Shown: positions 8,011 through 16,024 of the stretch, piece by piece | Numbering within the stretch: position 1 is the first letter of the stretch | How the letters are laid out: every line of letters begins with the position of its first letter | From: Lachnospiraceae bacterium | Lineage (GTDB): Bacteria; Bacillota; Clostridia; Lachnospirales; Lachnospiraceae | Assembly (NCBI GenBank): GCA_910575255.1 | Contig: CAJTEM010000042.1 | Span: 1 to 36,709, forward strand | Length of the DNA stretch: 36,709 nt | Direction: 5' to 3' | Notes under the pieces: generated by a model | Databases searched by the model: none | The model's input: only the letters and a program-made list of their open reading frames with translations | Told to the model about the DNA's origin: nothing | Translations under genes and position numbers: made by a program

Positions 8011-9555
8011 GTGAAACGAGAGAGGATATTGATCATTGATTTCGGCGGCCAGTATAATCAACTGGTGGCGCGTCGGGTTCGTGAATGCAATGTGTACTGT
8101 GAGATTTACTCATATAAAACGGATTTACGGAAGCTTCAGGAGATGAAACCGAAAGGAATCATTTTGACCGGAGGTCCCAGCAGCTGCTATGAGGAAGGAG
8201 CTGCTTCCTGCGATCCGGCGTTGTTCGAGATGGGAGTTCCGGTGCTGGGATTGTGCTACGGTGCGCAGCTGATGATGCATACGTTAGGAGGCCGTGTATG
8301 CAAGGCGCCGGTCCGCGAGTATGGTAAGATCGAAGTGACGACAGACGGAAAGAGCCGGCTGTTTTATCATGTTTCGGAGAAAACCGTGTGTTGGATGAGC
8401 CATAACGATTATATTGAGAAGGCGGCGCCCGGATTCCAGATCATCGCCCATACTCCCGACTGCCCGGTAGCGGCAGCTCAGTCCGAGGAGAGGCAGCTGT
8501 ATGCGATTCAGTTTCATCCTGAGGTACTACATACCGTGGAGGGAACGAAGATGCTCTCCAATTTTGTATATGAGATCTGTGGTTGTGTCGGAGACTGGAA
8601 GATGGATACTTTTGTGGAAAACAGTATCCGCTCGATCCGGGAAAGGGTGGGCAGCGGAAAGGTACTTTGCGCCTTGTCCGGCGGAGTAGATTCCTCTGTG
8701 GCAGCAGTGATGATGGCGAAAGCAGTGGGAGATCAGCTGACCTGTGTGTTTGTAGATCATGGGCTTCTGAGAAAGAATGAAGGGAATGAGGTGGAAGAGG
8801 TATTTGGTCCGGATGGTCCGTACAAGCTGAATTTTATCCGGGTCAACGCACAGCAGCGTTTTTATGAAAAGCTAAAGGGCGTGGAGGAGCCGGAGCAGAA
8901 GCGAAAGATTATCGGGGAGGAATTTATCCGTGTATTTGAGGAAGAGGCTCAAAAGATTGGTGCAGTGGACTTTTTGGTGCAGGGAACGATCTACCCGGAT
9001 GTGGTGGAATCCGGCCTGGGCGGCGAGTCGGCTGTGATCAAGTCTCACCATAATGTGGGCGGTCTGCCGGATTATGTGGATTTTAAAGAGATTATTGAGC
9101 CGTTGCGGGATTTGTTCAAGGATGAGGTGCGAAGGGCCGGGCTGGAGCTTGGGATTCCGGAGAGATTAGTCTACCGTCAGCCCTTTCCCGGGCCGGGACT
9201 TGGAATCCGGATTGTGGGCGAGGTGACAGAAGAAAAGGTGCGGATGGTGCAGGACGCGGATGCCATTTATCGGGAGGAGATCGCAAAGGCCGGCCTGGAT
9301 AAGAGTATCGGACAGTATTTTGCGGCGTTGACCAATATGCGCTCCGTGGGTGTTATGGGGGATGAGAGAACTTATGATTATGCTGTGGCGCTGCGGGCAG
9401 TGAATACCATTGATTTTATGACAGCGGAGACAGCGGAGATTCCTTTTGATGTGCTGGTGAAGGTGATGAACCGGGTGATTAATGAAGTGAAAGGGATCAA
9501 TCGGGTGCTTTATGACCTCACCTCGAAGCCGCCGGGGACGATAGAGTTCGAGTGA
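8011..9555 (+). CDS. guaA: GMP synthase (glutamine-hydrolysing)
   Basis: This cytoplasmic enzyme converts XMP, ATP and glutamine to GMP in purine synthesis. The 514-residue protein has the class I glutamine amidotransferase domain (ILTGGPSS; nucleophile Cys82 in LGLCYGAQ; His in QFHPEV). The PP-loop ATP pyrophosphatase domain follows ([11 protein letters not shown]), then the dimerisation domain ending [11 protein letters not shown] 8011 has GGGAGG 6 bp upstream and gives the usual family length; the in-frame extension to 7888 crosses the promoter and is rejected. The last codons overlap the 11-bp att core, so the TGA stop and the downstream terminator appear to be supplied by the inserted element. 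Confidence 0.95.
   Translation: MKRERILIIDFGGQYNQLVARRVRECNVYCEIYSYKTDLRKLQEMKPKGIILTGGPSSCYEEGAASCDPALFEMGVPVLGLCYGAQLMMHTLGGRVCKAPVREYGKIEVTTDGKSRLFYHVSEKTVCWMSHNDYIEKAAPGFQIIAHTPDCPVAAAQSEERQLYAIQFHPEVLHTVEGTKMLSNFVYEICGCVGDWKMDTFVENSIRSIRERVGSGKVLCALSGGVDSSVAAVMMAKAVGDQLTCVFVDHGLLRKNEGNEVEEVFGPDGPYKLNFIRVNAQQRFYEKLKGVEEPEQKRKIIGEEFIRVFEEEAQKIGAVDFLVQGTIYPDVVESGLGGESAVIKSHHNVGGLPDYVDFKEIIEPLRDLFKDEVRRAGLELGIPERLVYRQPFPGPGLGIRIVGEVTEEKVRMVQDADAIYREEIAKAGLDKSIGQYFAALTNMRSVGVMGDERTYDYAVALRAVNTIDFMTAETAEIPFDVLVKVMNRVINEVKGINRVLYDLTSKPPGTIEFE
9543..9553. other. Left attachment core (attL) in guaA 3' end
   Basis: AGAGTTCGAGT covers the last guaA codons and the first base of its stop. The same 11 bp occur at 31877-31887. 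Element DNA begins just to the right; the stop here is TGA, while the right copy is followed so as to give TAG. Confidence 0.65.
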
Positions 9556-9561
9556 GAAGTA

Positions 9562-9605
9562 AAATCCTCGCAAGTCTTGAAAAATCAAGGCTTGCGGGGA
9601 TTTTC
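9562..9605 (+). terminator. Terminator after guaA
   Basis: A long stem pairs AATCC-CGCAAG-CTTG with CAAG-CTTGCG-GGATT around an AAAA-type loop, and is followed by TTTTC. It lies 7 bp after the guaA stop, inside the left end of the element, and so would replace the original guaA terminator. Confidence 0.85.
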
Positions 9606-9616
9606 TAATTGGCGGT

Positions 9617-9634
9617 GGGTACGATTTGGATACA
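9617..9634. other. Putative left integrase arm-type site
   Basis: GGGTACG-ATTT-GGATACA is two near-identical heptamers spaced by ATTT. It matches the right-end copy (31758-31775) at 16 of 18 bases in the same orientation. It lies 63 bp inside the att core, as expected for arm sites of a tyrosine integrase. Confidence 0.5.
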
Positions 9635-9640
9635 GATTTT

Positions 9641-10201
9641 TTAATCCAGATTATTGTTTATCAAACGGTGTTCTGTATCCTCCATAACTTGGTCGTGGAG
9701 ATGCTGGATACTTAGGTCGAAAAAAGTATTTCCGTTTTGTTCGGGATAAGTGTCCATCCAGCGGTCATAATCCGTTTCGGCTTTAATGAGAGCCTCCCCA
9801 CGTTTTTTTGCATCTTTGATTTCATTGCATTTTTCTACATCTTCTAAAAATTTCTCGTAACGTTGACACCATGCGTTCATCAGTGTCAGGGTTTCAAAAC
9901 GTATACCAACTGTATCATTGCCTTCATCGTCTTTGCACGCAAAAAGATGTCCGTTGTACTGCCGGGCAATCTGGAATAGGCGGTGCATGGCTTTAATCAT
10001 GTCAAAATCGGAATTTTCCAGTACTTCCGGATTGACGGCAAGGGCATTTGCTATTTTTTCAAGTGATGAAGGCTTGGGATTGCGCCTGCCGCTTTCGTAG
10101 GCACGAATATAGGCTTCGCTTGCACCAACCAATTCACCTAATTGTTTTTGGGTAAGACCACGCTCTTTGCGGATGCGGCGGATATTTTCTCCAACAGTCA
10201 T
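9641..10201 (-). CDS. XRE-family transcriptional regulator
   Basis: The 186-residue protein has an N-terminal Cro/CI-type helix-turn-helix (about 4-60: LTQKQLGELVGASEAYIRAYESG). An uncharacterised C-terminal part, rich in charged helices, follows. It is transcribed away from the xis-int pair, the usual position of an element repressor that controls its own promoter and excision. AGGAGG lies 7 bp before ATG 10201. The C-terminal part may sense a signal or form dimers; no peptidase motif is visible. Confidence 0.85.
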   Translation of the reverse strand: MTVGENIRRIRKERGLTQKQLGELVGASEAYIRAYESGRRNPKPSSLEKIANALAVNPEVLENSDFDMIKAMHRLFQIARQYNGHLFACKDDEGNDTVGIRFETLTLMNAWCQRYEKFLEDVEKCNEIKDAKKRGEALIKAETDYDRWMDTYPEQNGNTFFDLSIQHLHDQVMEDTEHRLINNNLD

Positions 10202-10285
10202 AAGTCTGCCTCCTAAAATTTAAACTGTGTATCTTCACTAAATCAATCATATCACATAAGGAGAGAAAAATAAAGCAAAAAGATA

Positions 10286-10314
10286 TTGACAAGAAACAAA
10301 AGTTACGATAAGAT
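10286..10314 (+). promoter_or_regulatory. Promoter of xis-int with GAAACA repeats
   Basis: TTGACA and TAAGAT are separated by 17 bp. Three copies of GAAACA occur on the plus strand at 10293, 10320 and 10342, across and downstream of the promoter. They could be half-sites for the divergent XRE protein; the operator role is inferred. Confidence 0.65.
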
Positions 10315-10372
10315 AAAAACGAAACATAATGATACTATATAGAAACAAATATAGAGAAAGAGAGGAAAAAGC

Positions 10373-10567
10373 ATGAATGAAAAGATTTACTACAATGCGG
10401 AGGACATTTCCAAGATGCTCGGTGTGAGCATGGGAAAATCCTACAAGATTCTCAGAGAGATGAACAGGGATTTGGCAGGCAGGGGATTTCTTACGATTGC
10501 AGGGAAAATTCCTGTGGAGTATTTCAGGGAGAAATGGTACGGGGCGGCAAAGGAGGCGGTTGTATGA
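10373..10567 (+). CDS. Excisionase-like small DNA-binding protein
   Basis: The 64-residue protein carries one winged-helix or MerR-like helix-turn-helix (YYNAEDISKMLGVSMGKSYKILREMN). It ends with a basic-aromatic tail (IPVEYFREKWYG) seen in excisionases that accompany Firmicute integrases. Its stop overlaps the integrase start (ATGA), showing translational coupling. It probably directs the integrase toward excision. Confidence 0.75.
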   Translation: MNEKIYYNAEDISKMLGVSMGKSYKILREMNRDLAGRGFLTIAGKIPVEYFREKWYGAAKEAVV

Positions 10568-11643
10568 GCTGTAATGCGAAGAAAGATCCAAACGGTACTT
10601 GGCGGATACAGTACCGCTGGACGGATTGGACTGGCGCAAAAAAGAAATCGCAGAAAAGAGGTTTCAAAACAAAGAAAGAAGCGGAAGAATGGTATGCACA
10701 TTTCTTATTGCAACAATCCTCCGATCCAACAATGACGTTGGCTGACTTTTGGGAGATTTATAAGGCAGATATGGAAAAGCGCCTGCGGAAAACTACCATG
10801 AAGCAGAAAGAGTATGTGATGAACGATAAGGTTTTGCCTTATTTTGGCAGTACGCCAATCAATGAAATTTCTGCACCCATGATAAGGAAGTGGCAGGGCG
10901 AAATGATGGAGAAAGGCTTTAAGCCGACTTATTTGAAAACCATCCATAACCAGCTCAGCGCAATTTTAAATTATGCAGTCAATTTTTACGATTTGCGATC
11001 CAATCCATGCCGGAAAGCGGGAAGTATGGGGAAGAGCAGGGCGGATGAAAGACCATACTGGACTTTGGAGGAATTTCAGAAGTTTTCCGATGCGATTATG
11101 GATAAGCAGGATTCATGGGTTGCATTTCAGATTTTATTTTGGACGGGGATGCGTTTGGGAGAACTGCTTGCGCTTCAGGTAAAGGATGTAAATTTTGAGG
11201 AAGGCACGATTACTGTTGATGAATCCCTTGCGAGGATTGACGGAGAGGATTTGATTACGCCTCCGAAAACGGAGAGTTCCATAAGGGTAATTACCATACA
11301 TAAGGAATTACAGGAGGTAATCAAAGAGTATATTTCAACACTCTATCGGGCAAGGGCGGGCACACGACTTTTTGCAGGACGGACAAAGAGCTTCTTTGAG
11401 CATGAAATGGAGCGGGGGATTAAGCTGTCAGGCGTAAAAAAGATAACTGTCCATTGTACCAGACACAGCCATGCGAGTATGCTCGTGCAGATGGGGTTCA
11501 GTCCTGTTGAGATTGCAAAAAGGTTAGGGCATGGGAAAGTAACGACTACGATTGAAACCTACTGTCACCAATCTATGGACGCACAGATAAAAATTGCGGA
11601 CAGGCTTGGAAAAGTGGAAAGGGGTGAGGAAAGTGGCGTGTAA
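10564..11643 (+). CDS. int: Tyrosine integrase of the guaA element
   Basis: This 359-residue tyrosine recombinase should carry out integration and excision at the guaA 3' end. An N-terminal arm-binding domain (GTWRIQYRWTDWTG to GFKTKKEAEEW) is followed by a SAM-like core-binding domain (about 60-150). The catalytic domain has Arg in WTGMRLGE, HCTRHSHAS (H-x-x-R), RLGHGKVTTTIETYCH and the nucleophile Tyr in ETY. AAAGGAGG 6 bp before ATG 10564 fixes the start; the longer frame from 10534 is not needed. It overlaps xis by 4 bp. Confidence 0.9.
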   Translation: MSCNAKKDPNGTWRIQYRWTDWTGAKKKSQKRGFKTKKEAEEWYAHFLLQQSSDPTMTLADFWEIYKADMEKRLRKTTMKQKEYVMNDKVLPYFGSTPINEISAPMIRKWQGEMMEKGFKPTYLKTIHNQLSAILNYAVNFYDLRSNPCRKAGSMGKSRADERPYWTLEEFQKFSDAIMDKQDSWVAFQILFWTGMRLGELLALQVKDVNFEEGTITVDESLARIDGEDLITPPKTESSIRVITIHKELQEVIKEYISTLYRARAGTRLFAGRTKSFFEHEMERGIKLSGVKKITVHCTRHSHASMLVQMGFSPVEIAKRLGHGKVTTTIETYCHQSMDAQIKIADRLGKVERGEESGV

Positions 11644-11968
11644 GCGTGAAGCAAGGTTTCGGCGTAATACAATCGCATTCTGGCTGAGTGATGAGGAAAA
11701 AGCCCAAGTGGAAGCAAGGATTATATTATCGGGACTTCCCAAAGGAGATTATTACCGCAAAGCTATATTGGGACAGGAAGTGACGGTAACTGCCGGAAAT
11801 TATATGTCTAACAGAGTTGCAAAAGTGTTAGAGCAGATATTGGAAAATTTCAAAAATGGGAATGTGGAAGATGAAAAATTACTGCTGGAATTAGTAAAGC
11901 AGTTAATAGAAATTGGACAGAATGGAAATGCCCCTGCTGGTAACAGGGACATTTCAGAAACAGATTAG
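11633..11968 (+). CDS. MobC-like relaxosome accessory protein
   Basis: The 111-residue basic protein has a ribbon-helix-helix-like N-terminus (RRNTIAFWLSDEEKAQVEARIILSGLPKGDYYRKAILG). This is typical of MobC-type proteins that bind oriT and help the relaxase. The C-terminal half is helical and acidic. GTG 11633 has AAAGGGGTGA 5 bp upstream and overlaps the integrase by 11 bp, which suggests coupling. It is separated from the MobV relaxase gene by 4 kb, so partnership is inferred. Confidence 0.65.
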   Translation: MACKREARFRRNTIAFWLSDEEKAQVEARIILSGLPKGDYYRKAILGQEVTVTAGNYMSNRVAKVLEQILENFKNGNVEDEKLLLELVKQLIEIGQNGNAPAGNRDISETD

Positions 11969-12079
11969 GTTGTTGGCGCAATCTAATCTTAGCATAAAAA
12001 GGACAAGCCTCTTTATACATATTTGCAGATTTATTATAGCAGAGGCTTTTCCGGAAGAAAAGGAGGAGCAACGGGGAAA

Positions 12080-12727
12080 TTGAATATTTTTTCAGAAGTA
12101 AAGGAACATCTGACTGCAAGGCAGGCAGCAGAATATTATGGCCTGAAAGTTAAGAGAAATGGGACTGCCTGTTGTCCGTTCCATGATGATAAGCACCCAA
12201 GCATGAAGATTGACAGAAATTATCACTGTTTTGCCTGTGGTGTGGGTGGAGATGTGATTGATTATGTTTCCCGGATGTTTGGATTGTCACAGTATGATGC
12301 GGCGTTAAAGCTGATAGAGGATTTTGTTCTGCCTGTTGATGTAAAGAAAAATGAGGGACTGAATGCGCAGGAAAAAGAGCGTATCCGTAAAGAAAAGGCG
12401 GAGCAAAAGAGAATTATGCACATTCAGGAACGGTTTGAAAAATGGTGCAGTCAGACTGTTGATATATTGAAAAACTGCATTTCCGAGATTGACAGTGTAA
12501 ATCATTTTCTTATTGGGAAACCGCCGGATATTATTTTTTCGGAAGATTATGCGCAGATGCTCCATGCAGAGCCGGTCATCAATTACTGGCTGGATATTCT
12601 GTGCGTGGGAGAAGTTTCAGAGAGGCGGGATTTTTTCTTAAAGGACAGGAAGAAGGTGGAGGAAATTGCAGGAAAAGTCTGCACAGGCAGAAAACGAATT
12701 ATGGGATGCAGTCGGGGAAGCGCTTGA
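12080..12727 (+). CDS. CHC2 zinc-finger primase-like protein
   Basis: The 215-residue protein has the DnaG-type CHC2 zinc-binding motif near its N-terminus (CPFH at about 31-34 and CFAC 22 residues later). The family pattern HPSMKID lies between them, and GGDVIDYV follows. The TOPRIM catalytic domain of full primases is missing, so it may only recognise template or partner the VapE helicase next door. TTG 12080 with CGGGGA just upstream begins LNIFSEVKEHLTARQAAEYYGL, matching where homologues start. Its last 62 bp overlap the next gene in another frame. Confidence 0.75.
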   Translation: MNIFSEVKEHLTARQAAEYYGLKVKRNGTACCPFHDDKHPSMKIDRNYHCFACGVGGDVIDYVSRMFGLSQYDAALKLIEDFVLPVDVKKNEGLNAQEKERIRKEKAEQKRIMHIQERFEKWCSQTVDILKNCISEIDSVNHFLIGKPPDIIFSEDYAQMLHAEPVINYWLDILCVGEVSERRDFFLKDRKKVEEIAGKVCTGRKRIMGCSRGSA

Positions 12728-14024
12728 TATGGAAATGAGTACAGTGGAGGACGTATTGGATTCGCTTGCAAGAACGCAGAAAGGGAATGTGAAATCTTCC
12801 ATCGAAAACTGCATGACTATTTTATACAGAGATCCATTGTTAAAAGATGCCATATGCAAAAATGAGCTGACTAATAAAATTGATATTGTAAAGCAGCTAT
12901 TGTGGAAACGGAATGGAAGATGCATTACAGACGTAGATATGTTCCAAATTCAGCGTTACATAGAAACAAATTATGGAATTTCCAGCGATAAGGCAATTAA
13001 TAAGGCGGTCAGCATTGCAGCAAGTGAAAAAAGCTACCATCCAATCAGAGAGTTTCTTGAAAATCTGCAATGGGATGGAAAAAGCAGGATTTCAAGTCTG
13101 CTTCCACGTTTTCTTGGAATAGATGATAATGAATATACAAGGGAAATCATGCGGCTTTTGATGATGGCGGCAATACACCGGATTTATGAGCCGGGCTGTA
13201 AGTTTGAGATTATGGTCTGCCTTGTGGGTGGTCAGGGTGCAGGAAAGTCTACATTTTTCCGTTTTCTTGCTGTCAATGATGAGTGGTTTACAGATGATTT
13301 GAAGCGTATGGATGATGAAAATGTTTACAGCAAGATGCAGGGGCATTGGATTATTGAGATGTCAGAAATGCTTGCCACTGTCAATGCAAAGAGTATTGAA
13401 GATATTAAATCATTTCTGAGCAGGCAGAAAGAAACCTACCGTATTCCATATCAGACTTATGCGGAGGACAGGCCAAGACAGTGTATCTTTGTCGGCACAT
13501 CGAACAACCTTGATTTTCTTCCGCTGGACAGGACAGGGAACAGAAGATTTGCGCCTGTTTTGGTTCATCAGGAGCGTGTGGAGAAACACATCCTTGAGGA
13601 CGAAAAGGAGTCGAGGGAATATATTGTGCAGGCATGGGCGGAGGCTATGGTTATCTATAATAACTGTTCACATGAGTTGAAACTGTCAAAGGAAATGGAA
13701 GAATATCTGAAGGAGATGCAGAAGCAGTTTATGCCGGAAGATACAAAGGTGGGCGTTATTCAGGCGTGGCTGGACGATTGTACGGAAGAATATGTTTGCA
13801 GCGAAATGATTTACAGAGAAGCGTTGAGGCATGAGTATGAAGAACCAAAACAATGGGAGATTAAGGAAATTAACAGCATTATGAATATCTGTATTGACGG
13901 GTGGGAGAAAATCAGTTCTCACAGGTTCGGAAAGTATGGATTGCAGCGTGGCTGGAAACGAAGAACCAATATGCAGGGATTTTCACCGTTGCCGGAGAAT
14001 GCGAAGACACCTTTTAAGGAATAA
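12666..14024 (+). CDS. VapE-family replication helicase
   Basis: This is a 452-residue virulence-associated-E-family protein with an SF3-like P-loop ATPase: VGGQGAGKSTFF (around residue 190), then WIIEMSEM, SFLSRQKETYR and VGTSNNLDFLPLDRTGNRRF. Such proteins stand beside CHC2 primase-like proteins in integrative elements and probably support replication of the excised circle. The TTG start at 12666 has GGTGGAGGA directly upstream; ATG 12729 is an alternative that would remove the overlap but cut into a conserved N-terminus. The C-terminus is wHTH-like and basic. Confidence 0.8.
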   Translation: MQEKSAQAENELWDAVGEALDMEMSTVEDVLDSLARTQKGNVKSSIENCMTILYRDPLLKDAICKNELTNKIDIVKQLLWKRNGRCITDVDMFQIQRYIETNYGISSDKAINKAVSIAASEKSYHPIREFLENLQWDGKSRISSLLPRFLGIDDNEYTREIMRLLMMAAIHRIYEPGCKFEIMVCLVGGQGAGKSTFFRFLAVNDEWFTDDLKRMDDENVYSKMQGHWIIEMSEMLATVNAKSIEDIKSFLSRQKETYRIPYQTYAEDRPRQCIFVGTSNNLDFLPLDRTGNRRFAPVLVHQERVEKHILEDEKESREYIVQAWAEAMVIYNNCSHELKLSKEMEEYLKEMQKQFMPEDTKVGVIQAWLDDCTEEYVCSEMIYREALRHEYEEPKQWEIKEINSIMNICIDGWEKISSHRFGKYGLQRGWKRRTNMQGFSPLPENAKTPFKE

Positions 14025-14080
14025 ATGACAGAATGGGTTTTTTTGTACTTTGGGTATCTTCATATTTTCGATTTGCTGTA

Positions 14081-14100
14081 TGCCAACAAATTGGTTGGCA
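14081..14100. repeat. Inverted repeat
   Basis: TGCCAAC and GTTGGCA form a perfect 7-bp stem with a 6-base loop, 57 bp after the VapE gene. No T-tract follows. It may be a replication origin or single-strand structure or a protein-binding site; the role is unknown. Confidence 0.5.
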
Positions 14101-14174
14101 GAACAAAACGAGAATAACGAAGTTACCCAGACATCAGAAAGAGCGGCAGTATATTTTAAACTCTTTTTTATCCG

Positions 14175-14266
14175 GTTTACAGGGCGCGTCTACATTTTGT
14201 AAACGGTAAGTTTACAGCGGAATATAAGAAAATCAAGGCTTTCAGCCATTTGTAAACGGTGTAAAC
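14175..14266. promoter_or_regulatory. TGTAAAC motif cluster, candidate parC/operator
   Basis: Five copies of TGTAAAC lie within 92 bp: inverted at 14175 and 14210, direct at 14198, 14251 and 14260. The pair at 14198 and 14210 forms a palindrome. The cluster ends 53 bp before the ParM-like start, where type II partition loci carry their centromere and ParR-controlled promoter. The role is inferred from position and repetition. Confidence 0.65.
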
Positions 14267-14318
14267 AGAAAAAACTGAAAACGCAATAACAAGATTAACA
14301 ATAATATGGAGGACATTT

Positions 14319-15248
14319 ATGATGCAGAAATATAGCAACAACACAAAAATCATTATTGGGCTGGATCATGGTTACGGAAATATTAAGACAGCGCACAGGA
14401 TATTCAGGACAGGCGTAGAATGTTTTGAGGAAGAACCGATTGTCAGCATGAATTATATCAAGTATAAGGATAAGTATTATGTGATAGGGGAAAACCATTT
14501 GATTTATCAGGGCAACAAGACAGATTCTCTGGATTTCTTTATCCTTACGTTGGCAGGTTTGGCGGAGGAACTGAAATTCCGGGGGTTGCATGAGGCAAAA
14601 GTGGTGCTGGCTGTCGGACTTCCTCTTGCTTGGGCGAAAAGTCAGGCAACGGATTTTAAGAAATATCTGATGCAGGAGCAGGAGTTGTTCTTCTCATTCC
14701 GTAAAGAAAATTACAGGGTGCATTTATGCGGAGTTGAAATGTTCCCGCAGGGATTTGCGGCGGTGTGCAATGCTGGTTTGATGAAAGGTTTTAATATGAT
14801 AGCGGATATCGGAAATGGCACGATGAACGTGATGCAGATTATTGACGGCAGACCATTAGAGAAAAGTCTTGTGACGGATAAATTCGGTGTTTCGATCTGT
14901 ATGAAGGAAATACAAAAAGAACTGTCAAAATCAGCAGGGGAAAGTATACCGGAGGTTATGATTGAACCGATGCTGATAAATGGGTTACAGGGCAGGACGG
15001 ATGACGTTGCAAAAATAGTTGGTCGGATTGCGGAGCGATATGCAGGAGATATTTTAAAGAGGTTAATTGATTATGGATATAAGGAAAATCTGGTGCATCT
15101 TTATGTGATTGGCGGGGGCGGCTGCCTGCTCAGGCATTACAGTGATATTGCATCGAAGGGGAATGTAACATTTATTGAGGATATCTGCGCCAATGCAAAA
15201 GGGTATGAATATCTTGCAATGCAGAAACAGCGCAGACAGGCGGTATAG
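14319..15248 (+). CDS. parM: ParM/StbA-like actin-family ATPase
   Basis: The 309-residue protein has the actin-fold nucleotide signatures: phosphate-1 GLDHGYGNIK (about 14-23), phosphate-2 IADIGNGTMNV (about 167-177) and the adenosine motif YVIGGGGCLLRHY. ParM-type filaments push plasmid copies apart. Here the likely role is stable inheritance of the excised circular form. TGGAGGA lies shortly before ATG 14319, with a second ATG in the next codon. A small RHH-like gene follows, as parR follows parM. Its distance from well-studied ParM proteins is probably large, so subfamily assignment is open. Confidence 0.8.
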   Translation: MMQKYSNNTKIIIGLDHGYGNIKTAHRIFRTGVECFEEEPIVSMNYIKYKDKYYVIGENHLIYQGNKTDSLDFFILTLAGLAEELKFRGLHEAKVVLAVGLPLAWAKSQATDFKKYLMQEQELFFSFRKENYRVHLCGVEMFPQGFAAVCNAGLMKGFNMIADIGNGTMNVMQIIDGRPLEKSLVTDKFGVSICMKEIQKELSKSAGESIPEVMIEPMLINGLQGRTDDVAKIVGRIAERYAGDILKRLIDYGYKENLVHLYVIGGGGCLLRHYSDIASKGNVTFIEDICANAKGYEYLAMQKQRRQAV

Positions 15249-15263
15249 AAATGGGGTTATAGA

Positions 15264-15704
15264 ATGAGAAAGACCTATAAATGCAGTAATATAAAATTCT
15301 GCATGGAAGATGAAAACCAGCGCAGGACATGGGAATATTTGCAGGGAATGACAAGAAAAGATGGTTCTTATGGAAAGATACTTTCTGATGCGTTTGTAGC
15401 GGTTCGTGACGGGCATGTACAGTTTGAAACTGATAGTGTGGTGCGTGATTCCGCTATTCTATCAGGGCAGGATACGGATATTTTGGGGAAGATGCTGGAC
15501 GGGGTGTTAGAAGAAAAATTCCATGAGATGCTCCCTAAATTACAAGAAGCTTTTGCAGAGCAAATCAGCAGAGTTTTTAGAGAATATGTTTCTGATTTTC
15601 ATTCTGGTGTGGATGCTTCTGCTGATACAGACAGAATGGGGCAGATGCATGAGTCGGAATTATCTGAGGATATGATGGCGTTTGCATTTGCAATGGGCGA
15701 ATAG
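15264..15704 (+). CDS. ParR-like partner, tentative
   Basis: The 146-residue acidic protein starts with a segment that could form a ribbon-helix-helix (IKFCMEDENQRRTWEYLQGMT to KILSDAFVAV). Long helices and an Asp/Glu-rich end follow. Its position 15 bp after the ParM-like gene and the repeat cluster upstream of both suggest it is the DNA-binding adaptor. I do not recognise it by sequence alone. Confidence 0.55.
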   Translation: MRKTYKCSNIKFCMEDENQRRTWEYLQGMTRKDGSYGKILSDAFVAVRDGHVQFETDSVVRDSAILSGQDTDILGKMLDGVLEEKFHEMLPKLQEAFAEQISRVFREYVSDFHSGVDASADTDRMGQMHESELSEDMMAFAFAMGE

Positions 15705-15722
15705 GCGGTTCCGAAATTTTAT

Positions 15723-15786
15723 ATTCGGTACTCAATTCTGAAAAGGAAGCCTATGGAACGGTACCGAAAAGCTTAAATTCGGTACT
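15723..15786. repeat. Repeated ATTCGGTACT motifs
   Basis: ATTCGGTACT occurs at 15723 and 15777. Before the second copy, TACCGAA faces TTCGGTA in a perfect 7-bp inverted pair. The motifs follow the ParR-like gene and may be a binding site for it or a weak terminator. Confidence 0.45.
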
Positions 15787-15878
15787 GTTGCCTAAAACGA
15801 ATGACGGCTGTACTTTGCCGGAATGAGCAGTCTGTCGGATGGTTTTTCCGGCAGAGCACGGATGCCGTCAGGCAGACG

Positions 15879-15973
15879 GTGTTTGCAAGCGGCAAACACT
15901 ACCCTCGGAGAGCGCCTTACTTCTGATGCGTATGCGTCAGAAGTAATAAGGCGTTACTTTTGACAAAAGTAAC
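15879..15973. other. Candidate oriT hairpin cluster
   Basis: Three inverted repeats stand in a row just before the relaxase gene. GTGTTTG/CAAACAC lies at 15879-15899. A long imperfect stem built on CGCCTTA-TTCTGA lies at 15913-15953. A perfect 9-bp stem GTTACTTTT/AAAAGTAAC lies at 15953-15973. Relaxase nick sites usually lie next to such stems upstream of the mob gene. The nick position is not identified. Confidence 0.6.
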
Positions 15974-16024
15974 AAAACCGTAGTTAGTATGTATACATAA
16001 AAATATGAGAAAGAGAGTGATGCG

